Below, in pieces: positions 32,754 through 39,612 of a stretch of 39,612 nt of DNA. The position numbers and the translations under genes are program-made. Every line of letters begins with the position of its first letter. The first letter of the stretch is position 1. The notes beneath the pieces are model-generated. The model worked only from the letters and a program-made list of their open reading frames with translations, was not told the DNA's origin and made no database searches. The DNA is taken from assembly GCF_006335005.1 (NCBI RefSeq), contig NZ_VDMP01000027.1:152720-192331 (forward strand), given 5' to 3'. Source of the stretch: Nocardioides albidus (GTDB lineage Bacteria; Actinomycetota; Actinomycetes; Propionibacteriales; Nocardioidaceae).

Positions 32754-32754
32754 C

Positions 32755-34620
32755 GTGGAGATCGCCTTCCTGCTCGTCGCCATCGCCGCGACGGTGCTCG
32801 CCGTCACCGCCGTCTCGGAGCGGTTCGAGCTCCCGGCGCCGCTGGCCCTCGTCGTCGTGGGGGTCGCGGCGTCGTACGTCCCCGGCATCCCGGAGCTGCG
32901 CCTGGAGCCCGAGGTCGTGCTGCTCGGGCTCCTCCCGCCGCTTCTCTACTCCGCGGCGGTCAACACCTCGCTGGTCGACTTCAACGCGAACCGGCGGCCG
33001 ATCCTGCTGCTCTCGGTCGGTCTGGTCGCGTTCACGACCTTCGGCGTGGCCGCGGTCGTCCGGCTCGTCATCCCGGAGATCGGGTGGCCCCTGGCCCTGG
33101 CGATCGGCGCGGTCGTCGCGCCTCCGGACGCCGTCGCCGCGACCGCGATCGGCCGCCGCATCGGGCTTCCGCGCCGCATCGTCACCATCCTGGAGGGCGA
33201 GTCGCTGTTCAACGACGCCAGCGCCCTGGTCGCGCTGCGGGCCGCCGTCACCGCCATCGGTACGACGGTCACCGCCTGGCAGGTCGGGCGCGACTTCGTG
33301 CTCGCCGCCGGCGGGGGCTTCGCGGTCGGCGCGCTCACCTTCGTCGTCGTCGGCTTCCTCCGCAAGAAGATCACCGACCCGCTGATGGACACCGCGATCT
33401 CGCTGGTGATCCCGTTCGCGGCCTACATCGTGGCCGAGAAGATCCATGCCTCCGGTGTGGTCGCGGTCGTCGTCGCGGGTCTCGCCCTCGGTCACGTCGC
33501 GCCGGTCCTGCAGACGGCGCAGTCGCGGATCGCCGAGCGGATGAACTGGCGCACGATCGCCTACGTCCTGGAGAACACCGTCTTCCTCCTCATCGGCCTG
33601 CAGGCCGCGTGGCTGCTCGCCGAGGTCGGCGACAGCGACTTCGGCGCGGGGAAGGTGGCGGCCGCCTGCGCCGCGGCGTTCGTCGCGGTGGTGGTGCTGC
33701 GGATGGCGTGGGTCTTCGCCGGCCAGGCGCTCCTGCTGCGCCACCGCACCGACCCGGTCACCGGCGAGCAGCGGTCGTGGCGCTACTCGTTCCTCATCGG
33801 CTGGGCCGGCATGCGCGGCGTGGTGACTCTGGCCGCGGCGTTCACGGTGCCCGAGGAGACCGAGCACCGGGAGGTGCTGCTCATCGTCGCGTTCGCGGTG
33901 GTGGCCGGCACCCTGCTCGGCCAGGGACTGACCCTGCCGCTGGTCGCCCGCGTGCTGCGCGTCCCCTCGCCCGACCCCCACGACGACGCGCTGGCGCGCG
34001 CGACGCTCCTGCAGCAGGCCGCGAAGGCCGGGGTCCACCGGCTCGACGAGCTCGCGACCGAGTGCGACGACCCCCACGACGTCCGCGCGCTGATCATCCA
34101 GCGGATCGAGCAGCGCAACTTCGCCGCCTGGGAGCGTCTCGGGACCACCGAGGGCGAGGAGAGCCCGAGCGACCTCTACTCCCGCTGGCGGGGCGAGATG
34201 ATCGAGGCCGAGCGCCGGCGGGTGCTGGAGATCCGCTCGACCGGCTCGGTCCCGTCCGAGATCGTCAGTGAGGTGCTCGCCATGCTCGACGTCGAGGAGT
34301 CCATGCTCGACGCGGTCGACGCCGCCCGCGCCGACCTGCGCAACACCAGCAGGGTCCAGCGCAACGACGGGTGCGAGCACCTCGCCGGCAGCCCGCTCCT
34401 CGACCCTCCCGACGACCTGGCCTGCGCCGAGTGCCTCGCCGAGGGCACCCGCTGGGTCGCCCTGCGGATGTGCCTGACCTGCGGCGAGGTCGGCTGCTGC
34501 GACTCCTCGCCGAGCCGCCACGCCACCGCGCACTTCCGCTCGACCCAGCACCCCGTGATGCGCTCGGTCGAGCCCGACGAGGACTGGCGCTGGTGCTACG
34601 TGCACCACCAGACCGGCTGA
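32755..34620 (+). CDS. Na+/H+ antiporter (CPA1 type) with C-terminal UBP-type zinc finger
   Basis: 621 residues, GTG start 1 bp after the menD stop. Residues about 1-405 form a CPA1 exchanger with 10-12 helices and the motifs GAVVAPPDAVAATAIG, ILEGESLFNDASALV and GWAGMRGVVTLAAAF. A cytoplasmic helical region (about 420-535) follows, then a zinc finger (540-621): CEHL, CAEC, CLTC, GCC, and three spaced histidines in RHATAHFRSTQH, ending in a Trp-rich WRWCYVH. This matches the ubiquitin-hydrolase-type (ZnF-UBP) finger known fused to such antiporters in actinobacteria. It should exchange Na+ for H+; what the finger binds is unknown. Confidence 0.92.
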   Translation: MEIAFLLVAIAATVLAVTAVSERFELPAPLALVVVGVAASYVPGIPELRLEPEVVLLGLLPPLLYSAAVNTSLVDFNANRRPILLLSVGLVAFTTFGVAAVVRLVIPEIGWPLALAIGAVVAPPDAVAATAIGRRIGLPRRIVTILEGESLFNDASALVALRAAVTAIGTTVTAWQVGRDFVLAAGGGFAVGALTFVVVGFLRKKITDPLMDTAISLVIPFAAYIVAEKIHASGVVAVVVAGLALGHVAPVLQTAQSRIAERMNWRTIAYVLENTVFLLIGLQAAWLLAEVGDSDFGAGKVAAACAAAFVAVVVLRMAWVFAGQALLLRHRTDPVTGEQRSWRYSFLIGWAGMRGVVTLAAAFTVPEETEHREVLLIVAFAVVAGTLLGQGLTLPLVARVLRVPSPDPHDDALARATLLQQAAKAGVHRLDELATECDDPHDVRALIIQRIEQRNFAAWERLGTTEGEESPSDLYSRWRGEMIEAERRRVLEIRSTGSVPSEIVSEVLAMLDVEESMLDAVDAARADLRNTSRVQRNDGCEHLAGSPLLDPPDDLACAECLAEGTRWVALRMCLTCGEVGCCDSSPSRHATAHFRSTQHPVMRSVEPDEDWRWCYVHHQTG

Positions 34621-34652
34621 TCGCACGCCCCTCCGCGCACTACCGTGGAGCC

Positions 34653-35291
34653 ATGCGTCTCACGAAGTTCGGTCACTCGGCGGTCCGACTCGAGCACGAC
34701 GGCACGACGCTCGTCCTCGACCCCGGCGTCTGGAGCCAGCGGGAGTCCGTCGAGGGCGTCGACGCCGTGCTGATCACCCACGAGCACCCCGACCACTACG
34801 CCCCCGAGCACCTCCGCGCCACGGACGCGCCCATCTTCACCATCGAGGCGGTCGCCGCCCAGATCCGCGAGGGTGCCCCCGACCTGGCGGAGCGGGTCAC
34901 GGTCGTCGCCCCCGACGAGGCCTGGACGATCGGCGGCATCGGGGTGCGCGCCGTCGGCGAGCTGCACGCCGTGATCCACCCGGAGCTGCCCCGCTTCCAC
35001 AACAGCGGCTACCTGCTGACCGCGGGGGAGAGCACCCTCTTCCACCCGGGCGACGCGCTGACGCCGCCCGGCGTGGCCGTCGACGTACTCCTGGCGCCGG
35101 TGTGCGCGCCCTGGATGCGGGTCGCCGAGGGCGTCGACTTCGCCCGCGAGGTCGGCGCGGCCCGCAACGTCGCCATCCACGACCGGGTCTTCTCGCCCGA
35201 GGGGCTGGGCGTCGCCGACGCCCAGTTCGCCCGCTTCCTCGAGGGGGCGGGCCAGGAGTACGTCCGCCTCGCCGACGGCGCGGACCTCTGA
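34653..35291 (+). CDS. Metallo-beta-lactamase-fold hydrolase
   Basis: 212 residues with the metal motif THEHPDHY (His43, His45, Asp47, His48), a leading MRLTKFGHSAVRLEHDG strand typical of the UlaG/YcjY-like L-ascorbate-lactonase-related group, FHPGDAL, and a late histidine in VAIHDRVFSPEGLG. A cytoplasmic hydrolase of unknown substrate. ATG 34653 follows TACCGT (34641-34646) by 6 nt, with a weak GGAG. It is 32 bp after the antiporter gene. Confidence 0.9.
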   Translation: MRLTKFGHSAVRLEHDGTTLVLDPGVWSQRESVEGVDAVLITHEHPDHYAPEHLRATDAPIFTIEAVAAQIREGAPDLAERVTVVAPDEAWTIGGIGVRAVGELHAVIHPELPRFHNSGYLLTAGESTLFHPGDALTPPGVAVDVLLAPVCAPWMRVAEGVDFAREVGAARNVAIHDRVFSPEGLGVADAQFARFLEGAGQEYVRLADGADL

Positions 35292-35365
35292 GTCGAGGCT
35301 GAGCGCCGGTCTCATCGGCCCGGGCCGGTCAGGAGAGCTTCAGGCGCACCCGGCATGATGGCCTG

Positions 35366-36019
35366 ATGCCGATCGCTCGATCCACCGTCGTGGGCGCCAC
35401 TGCGGGCGTCCTCCTCCTCGCCGGAGCCGTGGGCTTCGGTGTCGGCCTCCCGAAGCTCGTCGGTGACACGGCCGCCGTGCCGTCGTTGCCGACGAAGCTC
35501 GACAGCCGCTTCGTCGCGCTGCAGACGATCACTCCCGAGCAGGCCGGTGCGGCCACGCCCGAGGAGGAGCAGCAGATCGAGGAGTTCACCCGGCGCGCCG
35601 CCGAGTCCGAGGTCGAGACCCGCAAGGTGCTGACCGAGCAGTACGACGGGGCGTCGGTGCGCTCCTACATGGACGTCCCCGAGCCGGGCGCCCAGTCGGC
35701 GCCGGCCCAGATCCAGGTGACGATCGTCCCCGGCCCCGAGGGCCTGGTGAACCCGAACGGCTCGTTCGTCGTCGACGAGCCGGGCGGCCACCTCGACCTG
35801 CGCGAGATCGACGGCTCGCGCTGCGCGGTCGCCTGGAACGACCCGGTCGACCAGTCGACCGGCGTGCCGACCGGGCAGTCGCCGACCGCCGACGACTACC
35901 GCGTCCAGTGCCGCAAGGAGCGGGCCGGGCTCACCTACGACCTCTACACCAGCGGGCTGAAGCCCGAGGAGGTGGCGTCGTACGTCGACAAGGTCGTCGC
36001 CCTCACCGAGAAGGGCTGA
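35366..36019 (+). CDS. Membrane-anchored protein of unknown function
   Basis: 217 residues: N-terminal helix (about 7-28, [21 protein letters not shown]), probably an uncleaved anchor or signal, then an exported domain of about 185 residues with acidic helices ([21 protein letters not shown]) and strands ([50 protein letters not shown]). It has two cysteines, at CAVAW and QCRKE, perhaps a disulfide. CATGAT (35354-35359) is 6 nt before the ATG. It is followed 5 bp later by menG. No family recognised; a role at the cell surface is inferred. Confidence 0.75.
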   Translation: MPIARSTVVGATAGVLLLAGAVGFGVGLPKLVGDTAAVPSLPTKLDSRFVALQTITPEQAGAATPEEEQQIEEFTRRAAESEVETRKVLTEQYDGASVRSYMDVPEPGAQSAPAQIQVTIVPGPEGLVNPNGSFVVDEPGGHLDLREIDGSRCAVAWNDPVDQSTGVPTGQSPTADDYRVQCRKERAGLTYDLYTSGLKPEEVASYVDKVVALTEKG

Positions 36020-36024
36020 GCGGC

Positions 36025-36714
36025 GTGGCCCGGGCAGCGCTCGACAAGCAGCCCGCCGACGTCCGGCGGATGTTCGACACCGTCGCGCGGCGCTACGACC
36101 TGACCAACGACATCCTGTCCTTCGGCCAGGACCGCCGCTGGCGGCGCGAGGTGCTCGCCGCGGTGGACCCGTCGTACGGCGACCGGGTGCTCGACCTCGC
36201 CGCCGGCACCGGCACCTCGAGCCAGCCGTTCCGCGACGCGGGCGCCGAGGTCGTGCCCTGCGACTTCTCGATCGGCATGCTCCAGGTGGGCAAGAAGCAA
36301 CTGCCCCACCTGCCGTTCACCGCCGGCGACGGCACGCGCCTTCCCTTCCGCGACGACACCTTCGACGCCGTCACGATCTCCTTCGGCCTGCGCAACATCG
36401 TCGACCCCCTCGCGGGTCTCGCCGAGATGCGCCGGGTCACCAAGCCGGGCGGTCGTCTCGTGGTGTGCGAGTTCAGCCACCCCACCTGGAGCCCGTGGCG
36501 CACGGTCTACATCGAGTACCTCATGAAGGCGCTCCCCGCCGTCGCCCGCACCGTCTCCTCGGCCCCCGACGCCTACGTCTACCTCGCCGAGTCGATCCGC
36601 GCCTGGCCCGACCAGCGCGGCCTGGCCGACCTCATCGCCGAGGCCGGCTGGACCGGGCCGGAGTGGCGCAACCTGTCGGGCGGCATCGTCGCCCTGCACC
36701 GCGCCACCGCCTGA
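36025..36714 (+). CDS. menG: Demethylmenaquinone methyltransferase
   Basis: 229 residues, UbiE/MenG family, final SAM-dependent methylation giving menaquinone. Visible are [25 protein letters not shown], the SAM motif [12 protein letters not shown] (55-66), [24 protein letters not shown], and [15 protein letters not shown]. The GTG start (36025) lies 5 bp after the previous stop and there is a weak GGGCTGAG upstream. Completes the menaquinone set in the window together with menA, menC, menD and menE; menB, menF and menH are absent here. Confidence 0.95.
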   Translation: MARAALDKQPADVRRMFDTVARRYDLTNDILSFGQDRRWRREVLAAVDPSYGDRVLDLAAGTGTSSQPFRDAGAEVVPCDFSIGMLQVGKKQLPHLPFTAGDGTRLPFRDDTFDAVTISFGLRNIVDPLAGLAEMRRVTKPGGRLVVCEFSHPTWSPWRTVYIEYLMKALPAVARTVSSAPDAYVYLAESIRAWPDQRGLADLIAEAGWTGPEWRNLSGGIVALHRATA

Positions 36715-36730
36715 CTCCGCCTGACTCCGC
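36711..36730. repeat. 10-bp tandem duplication over the menG stop
   Basis: CTGACTCCGC occurs twice (36711-36720, 36721-36730), followed by a partial third copy CTGAC. The first copy contains the menG stop codon. The remainder of 36731-36923 shows only short GC-rich dyads and a weak AAGGA ribosome-binding site before 36924. Confidence 0.7.
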
Positions 36731-36923
36731 CTGACGGGCCTGACGAGGCGAGCTGCGGGTCCTGTGTGGCTCCGGGGGCTGCCGTTGCGACTGTTGTCGA
36801 AGGGTTCTGCGATTCCGGCACCGTGAGCTCCCGAGTTCTGCCACGGTGTTGTGGCTCCCCCCACGCCCGGTGCCGGATTCGGCCCGGTGCCGGACGTGAT
36901 CCTTCTCGGACAAGGACTCGGCC

Positions 36924-38276
36924 ATGCACGCTCCACGTTGGAATTCTCGGATCTCCCTCCTCCTCGCAGCCGCACTCGTCGGCATGCTCGCTCCCCTGGC
37001 GCTCGCCGCACCGGCCCGCGCCGCCTCCCTCTCCGACCTCCGTCTCAACGAGGTCCGCACGTTCCACGGCGGCAGCGATGTCGTCGAGATCCACAACACC
37101 GGCCCCGACCCGGTCAGCCTGGACGGCGCGGTGCTCGCCTTCGCCTTCCTGGGCGGCGAGGGCTCCCAGCCGCTGGCCGGGACGATCGGGGGACACGGCT
37201 ACCTCATCGTCGGCGTGACCATGGACGACGGTCCCGGCTACGCCCGCATCCTCGACGCCACGGGAGGATCGCCCGCCGTGGAGGTCGACCGGGTCGACTT
37301 CGACGCGTTCGTGTCCACCTCGTGGCAGCTCTGTCCCGACGCCAGCACCGGCCTGGGCGCCGCGTGGGTCGTGAGCCCCCGCCCCAGCCTGGGGGGCCGC
37401 AACGTCTGCGTCGTCGACACCACGACGACGCTGGAGGTCGCGCCGACGAGTCCGGCGTACGGCGAGACGGTCGAGCTCACCGCCACCGTGGCGTCGGTGA
37501 CCGGCCCGGACACCCCCGACGGCACGGTGATCTTCTCCGACGGCGACACCGTCCTCGGCACGGCCGTGCTGGACGCGACCGGGACCGCCACGCTCGATGT
37601 CGACGACCTCGCCGTCGGCGGGCACGCGTTGACGGCGTCGTACGTCGGCGTCGAGGCGTTCCGGCCGAGCGAGTCCGTGGCGGTGGCGCTCGACGTCGCT
37701 CGGGCATCGACGACGACCACCCTGACGGCCGCCCCGGCGAGCGTCACGTACGGCGACCCGGTGACGCTCACCGCCACGCTGACCCCGGGCTCGGGATCCG
37801 GCCCGACCGGGAGCGTCTCCTTCTCCGACGGCGACAGCCTGCTGGGCACGGCGGTCGTGGACGGCGATGGGACCGCGCGCCTGACGGTGGATCTCGCCGC
37901 CGGCAGCCACCGGTTGAGCGCGTCGTACGCCGGAGACGCGCGGTTCGCGCCGAGCGCGTCCGAGATGATGACCCTGGAGGTCGCGAAGGCGCCGACGTCG
38001 TTGACCGCCACGGCGTACCTCCGGCTCTGGCCGCTCGGCCTCGGTCACGTCTCGGCGACGCTCACCTCGCGCGGCGCACCTCTTCCGGGCGCCACCGTCG
38101 AGTTCCTGGGTGGCGCGACCGTCGTGTGCCGGTCCACGACCGACGCCGCGGGGGTCGCGACCTGCGCCGCTCCCGGTCTGCTCCTCCCGGCGCTGCTGGA
38201 TGGGGGCTACACGGTCCGGTACGCGGGTGACGCCAGCCACGACGCGGCGACGGCGCGGGGTGCCCTGATCGGCTGA
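36924..38276 (+). CDS. Secreted protein with lamin-tail-like and Ig-like repeat domains
   Basis: 450 residues. A Sec signal (ISLLLAAALVGMLAPLALAAPARA) is cleaved near residue 33. An N-terminal domain (about 35-165) opens LRLNEVRTFHGGSDVVEIHNTGPDPVSLDG, resembling a lamin-tail/LTD domain. Two bacterial Ig-like repeats follow (about 168-265 and 262-355), each with TTTTL..AP.S..YG..V.LTATV and GTVIFSDGDTVLGTAVLD/GSVSFSDGDSLLGTAVVD, then a third, less regular domain with GAPLPGATVEFLGG. No sortase motif. It is probably a secreted or cell-wall protein; binding or adhesion is a guess. ATG with AAGGA 9 nt upstream. Confidence 0.85.
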   Translation: MHAPRWNSRISLLLAAALVGMLAPLALAAPARAASLSDLRLNEVRTFHGGSDVVEIHNTGPDPVSLDGAVLAFAFLGGEGSQPLAGTIGGHGYLIVGVTMDDGPGYARILDATGGSPAVEVDRVDFDAFVSTSWQLCPDASTGLGAAWVVSPRPSLGGRNVCVVDTTTTLEVAPTSPAYGETVELTATVASVTGPDTPDGTVIFSDGDTVLGTAVLDATGTATLDVDDLAVGGHALTASYVGVEAFRPSESVAVALDVARASTTTTLTAAPASVTYGDPVTLTATLTPGSGSGPTGSVSFSDGDSLLGTAVVDGDGTARLTVDLAAGSHRLSASYAGDARFAPSASEMMTLEVAKAPTSLTATAYLRLWPLGLGHVSATLTSRGAPLPGATVEFLGGATVVCRSTTDAAGVATCAAPGLLLPALLDGGYTVRYAGDASHDAATARGALIG

Positions 38277-38349
38277 CCCTGGCCACAATTTTCGCAACCC
38301 TCTCGTGCGCTAAATCCGCAGGTCAGCGGACGCTTCCGCCTGTCCGTGC

Positions 38350-38394
38350 TGCACGGAGCCGTCCCGGGCGACCCCCCGGTGACGGCTCCGTGCA
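38350..38394 (+). terminator. Strong hairpin after the Ig-repeat gene, before nuoA
   Basis: TGCACGGAGCCGTC (38350-38363) and GACGGCTCCGTGCA (38381-38394) form a perfect 14-bp stem around a 17-nt C/G-rich loop. It lies about 75 bp after the Ig-protein stop and 65 bp before nuoA. No T-run follows, as usual here. It probably insulates nuo from the upstream gene. Confidence 0.7.
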
Positions 38395-38421
38395 GGGGTG
38401 GCAATATGTGCGTCACGCCAC

Positions 38422-38439
38422 TAGTGATTCTGTTCACAA
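38422..38439 (+). promoter_or_regulatory. Second Rex operator, upstream of nuoA
   Basis: TAGTGATTCTGTTCACAA matches 13 of 18 positions of the Rex operator consensus TTGTGAACGCGTTCACAA, with a perfect right half GTTCACAA identical to that in front of rex. It lies 20-37 bp before the nuoA ATG, downstream of any promoter, where bound Rex would block transcription. Rex control of nuo is established in Streptomyces coelicolor. Confidence 0.65.
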
Positions 38440-38458
38440 GATCACGAGAGGGAGGCCC

Positions 38459-38815
38459 ATGGAGCTCTACACGCCGGTGCTCGTGCTGGCGGCGCTGGCC
38501 GCGCTGTTCGCGGTCGGGTCGGTCGTCATGAGCACGCTGGTCGGGCCGCGGCGCTACAACCGCGCCAAGCTCGACTCCTACGAGTGCGGCATCGAGCCCA
38601 CCCCCCAGGCGCTGACGGGCCGCTTCCCGGTGAAGTACTACATCACCGCGATGCTCTTCATCGTCTTCGACATCGAGATCATCTTCCTCTACCCGTGGGC
38701 CGTGCGCTTCGACGCGATGTCCTGGTTCGGGCTGGTCGAGATGGTGCTGTTCATCGCCACCGTGTTCGTCGCCTACGCCTACGTGTGGCGCCGCGGCGGA
38801 CTCGACTGGGACTGA
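38459..38815 (+). CDS. nuoA: NADH-quinone oxidoreductase subunit A
   Basis: 118 residues with three membrane helices. NuoA is a small membrane subunit of complex I near the quinone site. Conserved features are [36 protein letters not shown] with the acidic residues of FDIEI, and the final helix [20 protein letters not shown] 38459 has GGGAGG 3-4 nt upstream; the in-frame extension from about 38390 covers the hairpin and Rex operator and is not used. It heads nuoABC. Confidence 0.96.
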   Translation: MELYTPVLVLAALAALFAVGSVVMSTLVGPRRYNRAKLDSYECGIEPTPQALTGRFPVKYYITAMLFIVFDIEIIFLYPWAVRFDAMSWFGLVEMVLFIATVFVAYAYVWRRGGLDWD

Positions 38816-38832
38816 CCGGAGGAACTGACCTG

Positions 38833-39387
38833 ATGGGTGTCGAGGAGAAGCTCCCCAGCGGAGTCCTGCTGAGCACGGTCGAGGGACTGGCCGGCTACAT
38901 GCGCAAGGCCAGCTTCTGGCCGGCGACCTTCGGCCTCGCCTGCTGCGCGATCGAGATGATGACCAGCGGCGGCCCGAAGTACGACCTCGCCCGGTTCGGG
39001 ATGGAGGTCTTCCGCGCCAGCCCCCGCCAGGCCGACCTGATGATCGTGGCCGGCCGGGTCAGCCAGAAGATGGCGCCGGTGCTGCGCCAGATCTACGACC
39101 AGATGGCCGAGCCCAAGTGGGTGCTCGCGATGGGCGTGTGCGCCAGCAGCGGCGGCATGTTCAACAACTACGCGATCGTCCAGGGCGTCGACCACGTCGT
39201 CCCCGTCGACATGTACCTCCCCGGCTGCCCGCCGCGCCCGGAGATGCTCATCGACGCGATCCTCAAGCTCCACGACAAGGTCCAGCACACCCCGCTCGGC
39301 GCCAACCGCCAGGCGCAGATCCGCGAGCTCGAGGCCGAGGGCCTCGTCGCGCTGCCGACCAGCGACATGAGGGGGATGCTGCAGTGA
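38833..39387 (+). CDS. nuoB: NADH-quinone oxidoreductase subunit B
   Basis: 184 residues, carrying the terminal N2 [4Fe-4S] cluster of complex I next to the menaquinone site. Cluster cysteines are Cys37 and Cys38 ([10 protein letters not shown]), Cys103 ([10 protein letters not shown]) and Cys132 (LPGCPPRPE). ATG 38833 follows the nuoA stop by 17 bp with GGAGGAACTGACC upstream. The C-terminal tail ([26 protein letters not shown]) is typical of actinobacteria. It overlaps nuoC by four bases. Confidence 0.97.
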   Translation: MGVEEKLPSGVLLSTVEGLAGYMRKASFWPATFGLACCAIEMMTSGGPKYDLARFGMEVFRASPRQADLMIVAGRVSQKMAPVLRQIYDQMAEPKWVLAMGVCASSGGMFNNYAIVQGVDHVVPVDMYLPGCPPRPEMLIDAILKLHDKVQHTPLGANRQAQIRELEAEGLVALPTSDMRGMLQ

Positions 39388-39612
39388 GCGACGAGAAGGC
39401 GGTCGAGCAGCCCGCGGTCGAGCAGTCCCCGGAGAACGCCCCCGAGGCGCTCGGCGAGCCGGACCTGCAGATCCGCGCCGTCGGCGCCCGCCAGGGCATG
39501 TTCGGGGTCAAGGGCTCCGGCGACACGAGCGGGTACGGCGGCCTGGTGGCCCCCGTCGTGCTGCCCGGTGCCGCGCAGCGGCCCTACGGCGGCTGGTTCG
39601 ACGCGGTGGCCG
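39384..39612 (+). CDS. nuoC: NADH-quinone oxidoreductase subunit C, N-terminal part (runs off the window)
   Basis: A GTG overlapping the nuoB stop (GTGA) opens a frame of 76 visible residues: an acidic start ([16 protein letters not shown]), then [25 protein letters not shown] and RPYGGWFD, a pattern of actinobacterial NuoC before the 30-kDa-subunit domain. The gene continues beyond the right edge. Operon order nuoA-B-C supports the call. Confidence 0.88.
   Translation, partial: MSDEKAVEQPAVEQSPENAPEALGEPDLQIRAVGARQGMFGVKGSGDTSGYGGLVAPVVLPGAAQRPYGGWFDAVA

Noticed and set aside
32581..34626. 681-codon minus-strand open frame antisense to the antiporter
   Set aside because: Shadow frame rich in Asp, Arg and Gly; the plus-strand protein has clear CPA1 and zinc-finger motifs.
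1..39612. tRNA or rRNA genes, insertion sequences, prophage or attachment sites
   Set aside because: No tRNA-like cloverleaf, T-loop consensus, rRNA sequence, transposase or integrase motif was seen on either strand.

Overview
The window is about 39.6 kb of very GC-rich DNA with dense, mostly four-base-overlapping genes, many GTG starts and frequent leaderless-looking starts (a TANNNT-like hexamer 6-8 nt before the start codon). Gene content (rex-hemACD, a HemD methyltransferase/synthase fusion, System II cytochrome c biogenesis, menaquinone genes, DUF4229, nuoABC) points to an actinobacterium, most likely of the Nocardioides type; the genus is inference. It reads as chromosomal core sequence devoted to respiration, with one accessory-looking block in the middle.

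Layout. 1-3229: a partial unknown gene and a HAD-IB phosphatase (minus strand), then an AMP-forming acyl-CoA synthetase and a glutaredoxin-like protein. 3343-8127: a Rex operator/promoter and the rex-hemA-hemC-hemD operon. 8128-10253: a repeat-filled gap, then a SigE-type ECF sigma factor and a membrane-anchored partner. 10274-11402: an 88-bp palindrome and hemB. 11362-13819 (minus): a small sugar/surface-glycan operon (3,5-epimerase-like cupin, Gfo/Idh/MocA oxidoreductase, family 2 glycosyltransferase). 13950-15152 (minus): a secreted lytic transglycosylase. 15384-21410: hemL, a phosphoglycerate-mutase-fold protein, TlpA-like lipoprotein, CcdA, ResB and CcsB, joining late haem synthesis to cytochrome c maturation. 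21383-23001: two small membrane proteins, a second long palindrome, and menA.

23012-29106 is the most unusual part. A MarR-type regulator (27372-27815) is divergent from a four-gene, translationally coupled operon: an EgtA/GCS2-type glutamate-cysteine ligase, a GshB-like ATP-grasp ligase, a MAPEG-family membrane protein (the microsomal glutathione transferase family) and a class C26 gamma-glutamyl hydrolase. Two paralogous MFS transporters flank it. This resembles a self-contained gamma-glutamyl-thiol (glutathione-like) synthesis, conjugation, turnover and export module, which is unexpected in a lineage that normally uses mycothiol. Direct repeats that overlap the -35 and -10 of the marR promoter look like the operator.

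29144-36714 carries menE, menC, menD, a Na+/H+ antiporter with a C-terminal UBP-type zinc finger, a metallo-beta-lactamase-fold protein, a membrane-anchored protein of unknown function and menG. 36924-38276 is a secreted Ig-repeat protein. The window ends in nuoA, nuoB and the start of nuoC, preceded by a second Rex operator. Rex would therefore couple redox state to both haem synthesis and complex I.

A second theme is short palindromic or repeated DNA: tandem and inverted repeats at 8136-8335, long palindromes at 10274-10361 and 21990-22083, an in-frame palindrome inside menD (31606-31676), a short repeat inside resB, and a 30-bp exact duplication shared by an intergenic region and the glycosyltransferase gene. 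I saw no tRNA, rRNA, CRISPR array, transposase or phage gene. No gene-free stretch exceeds about 250 bases.
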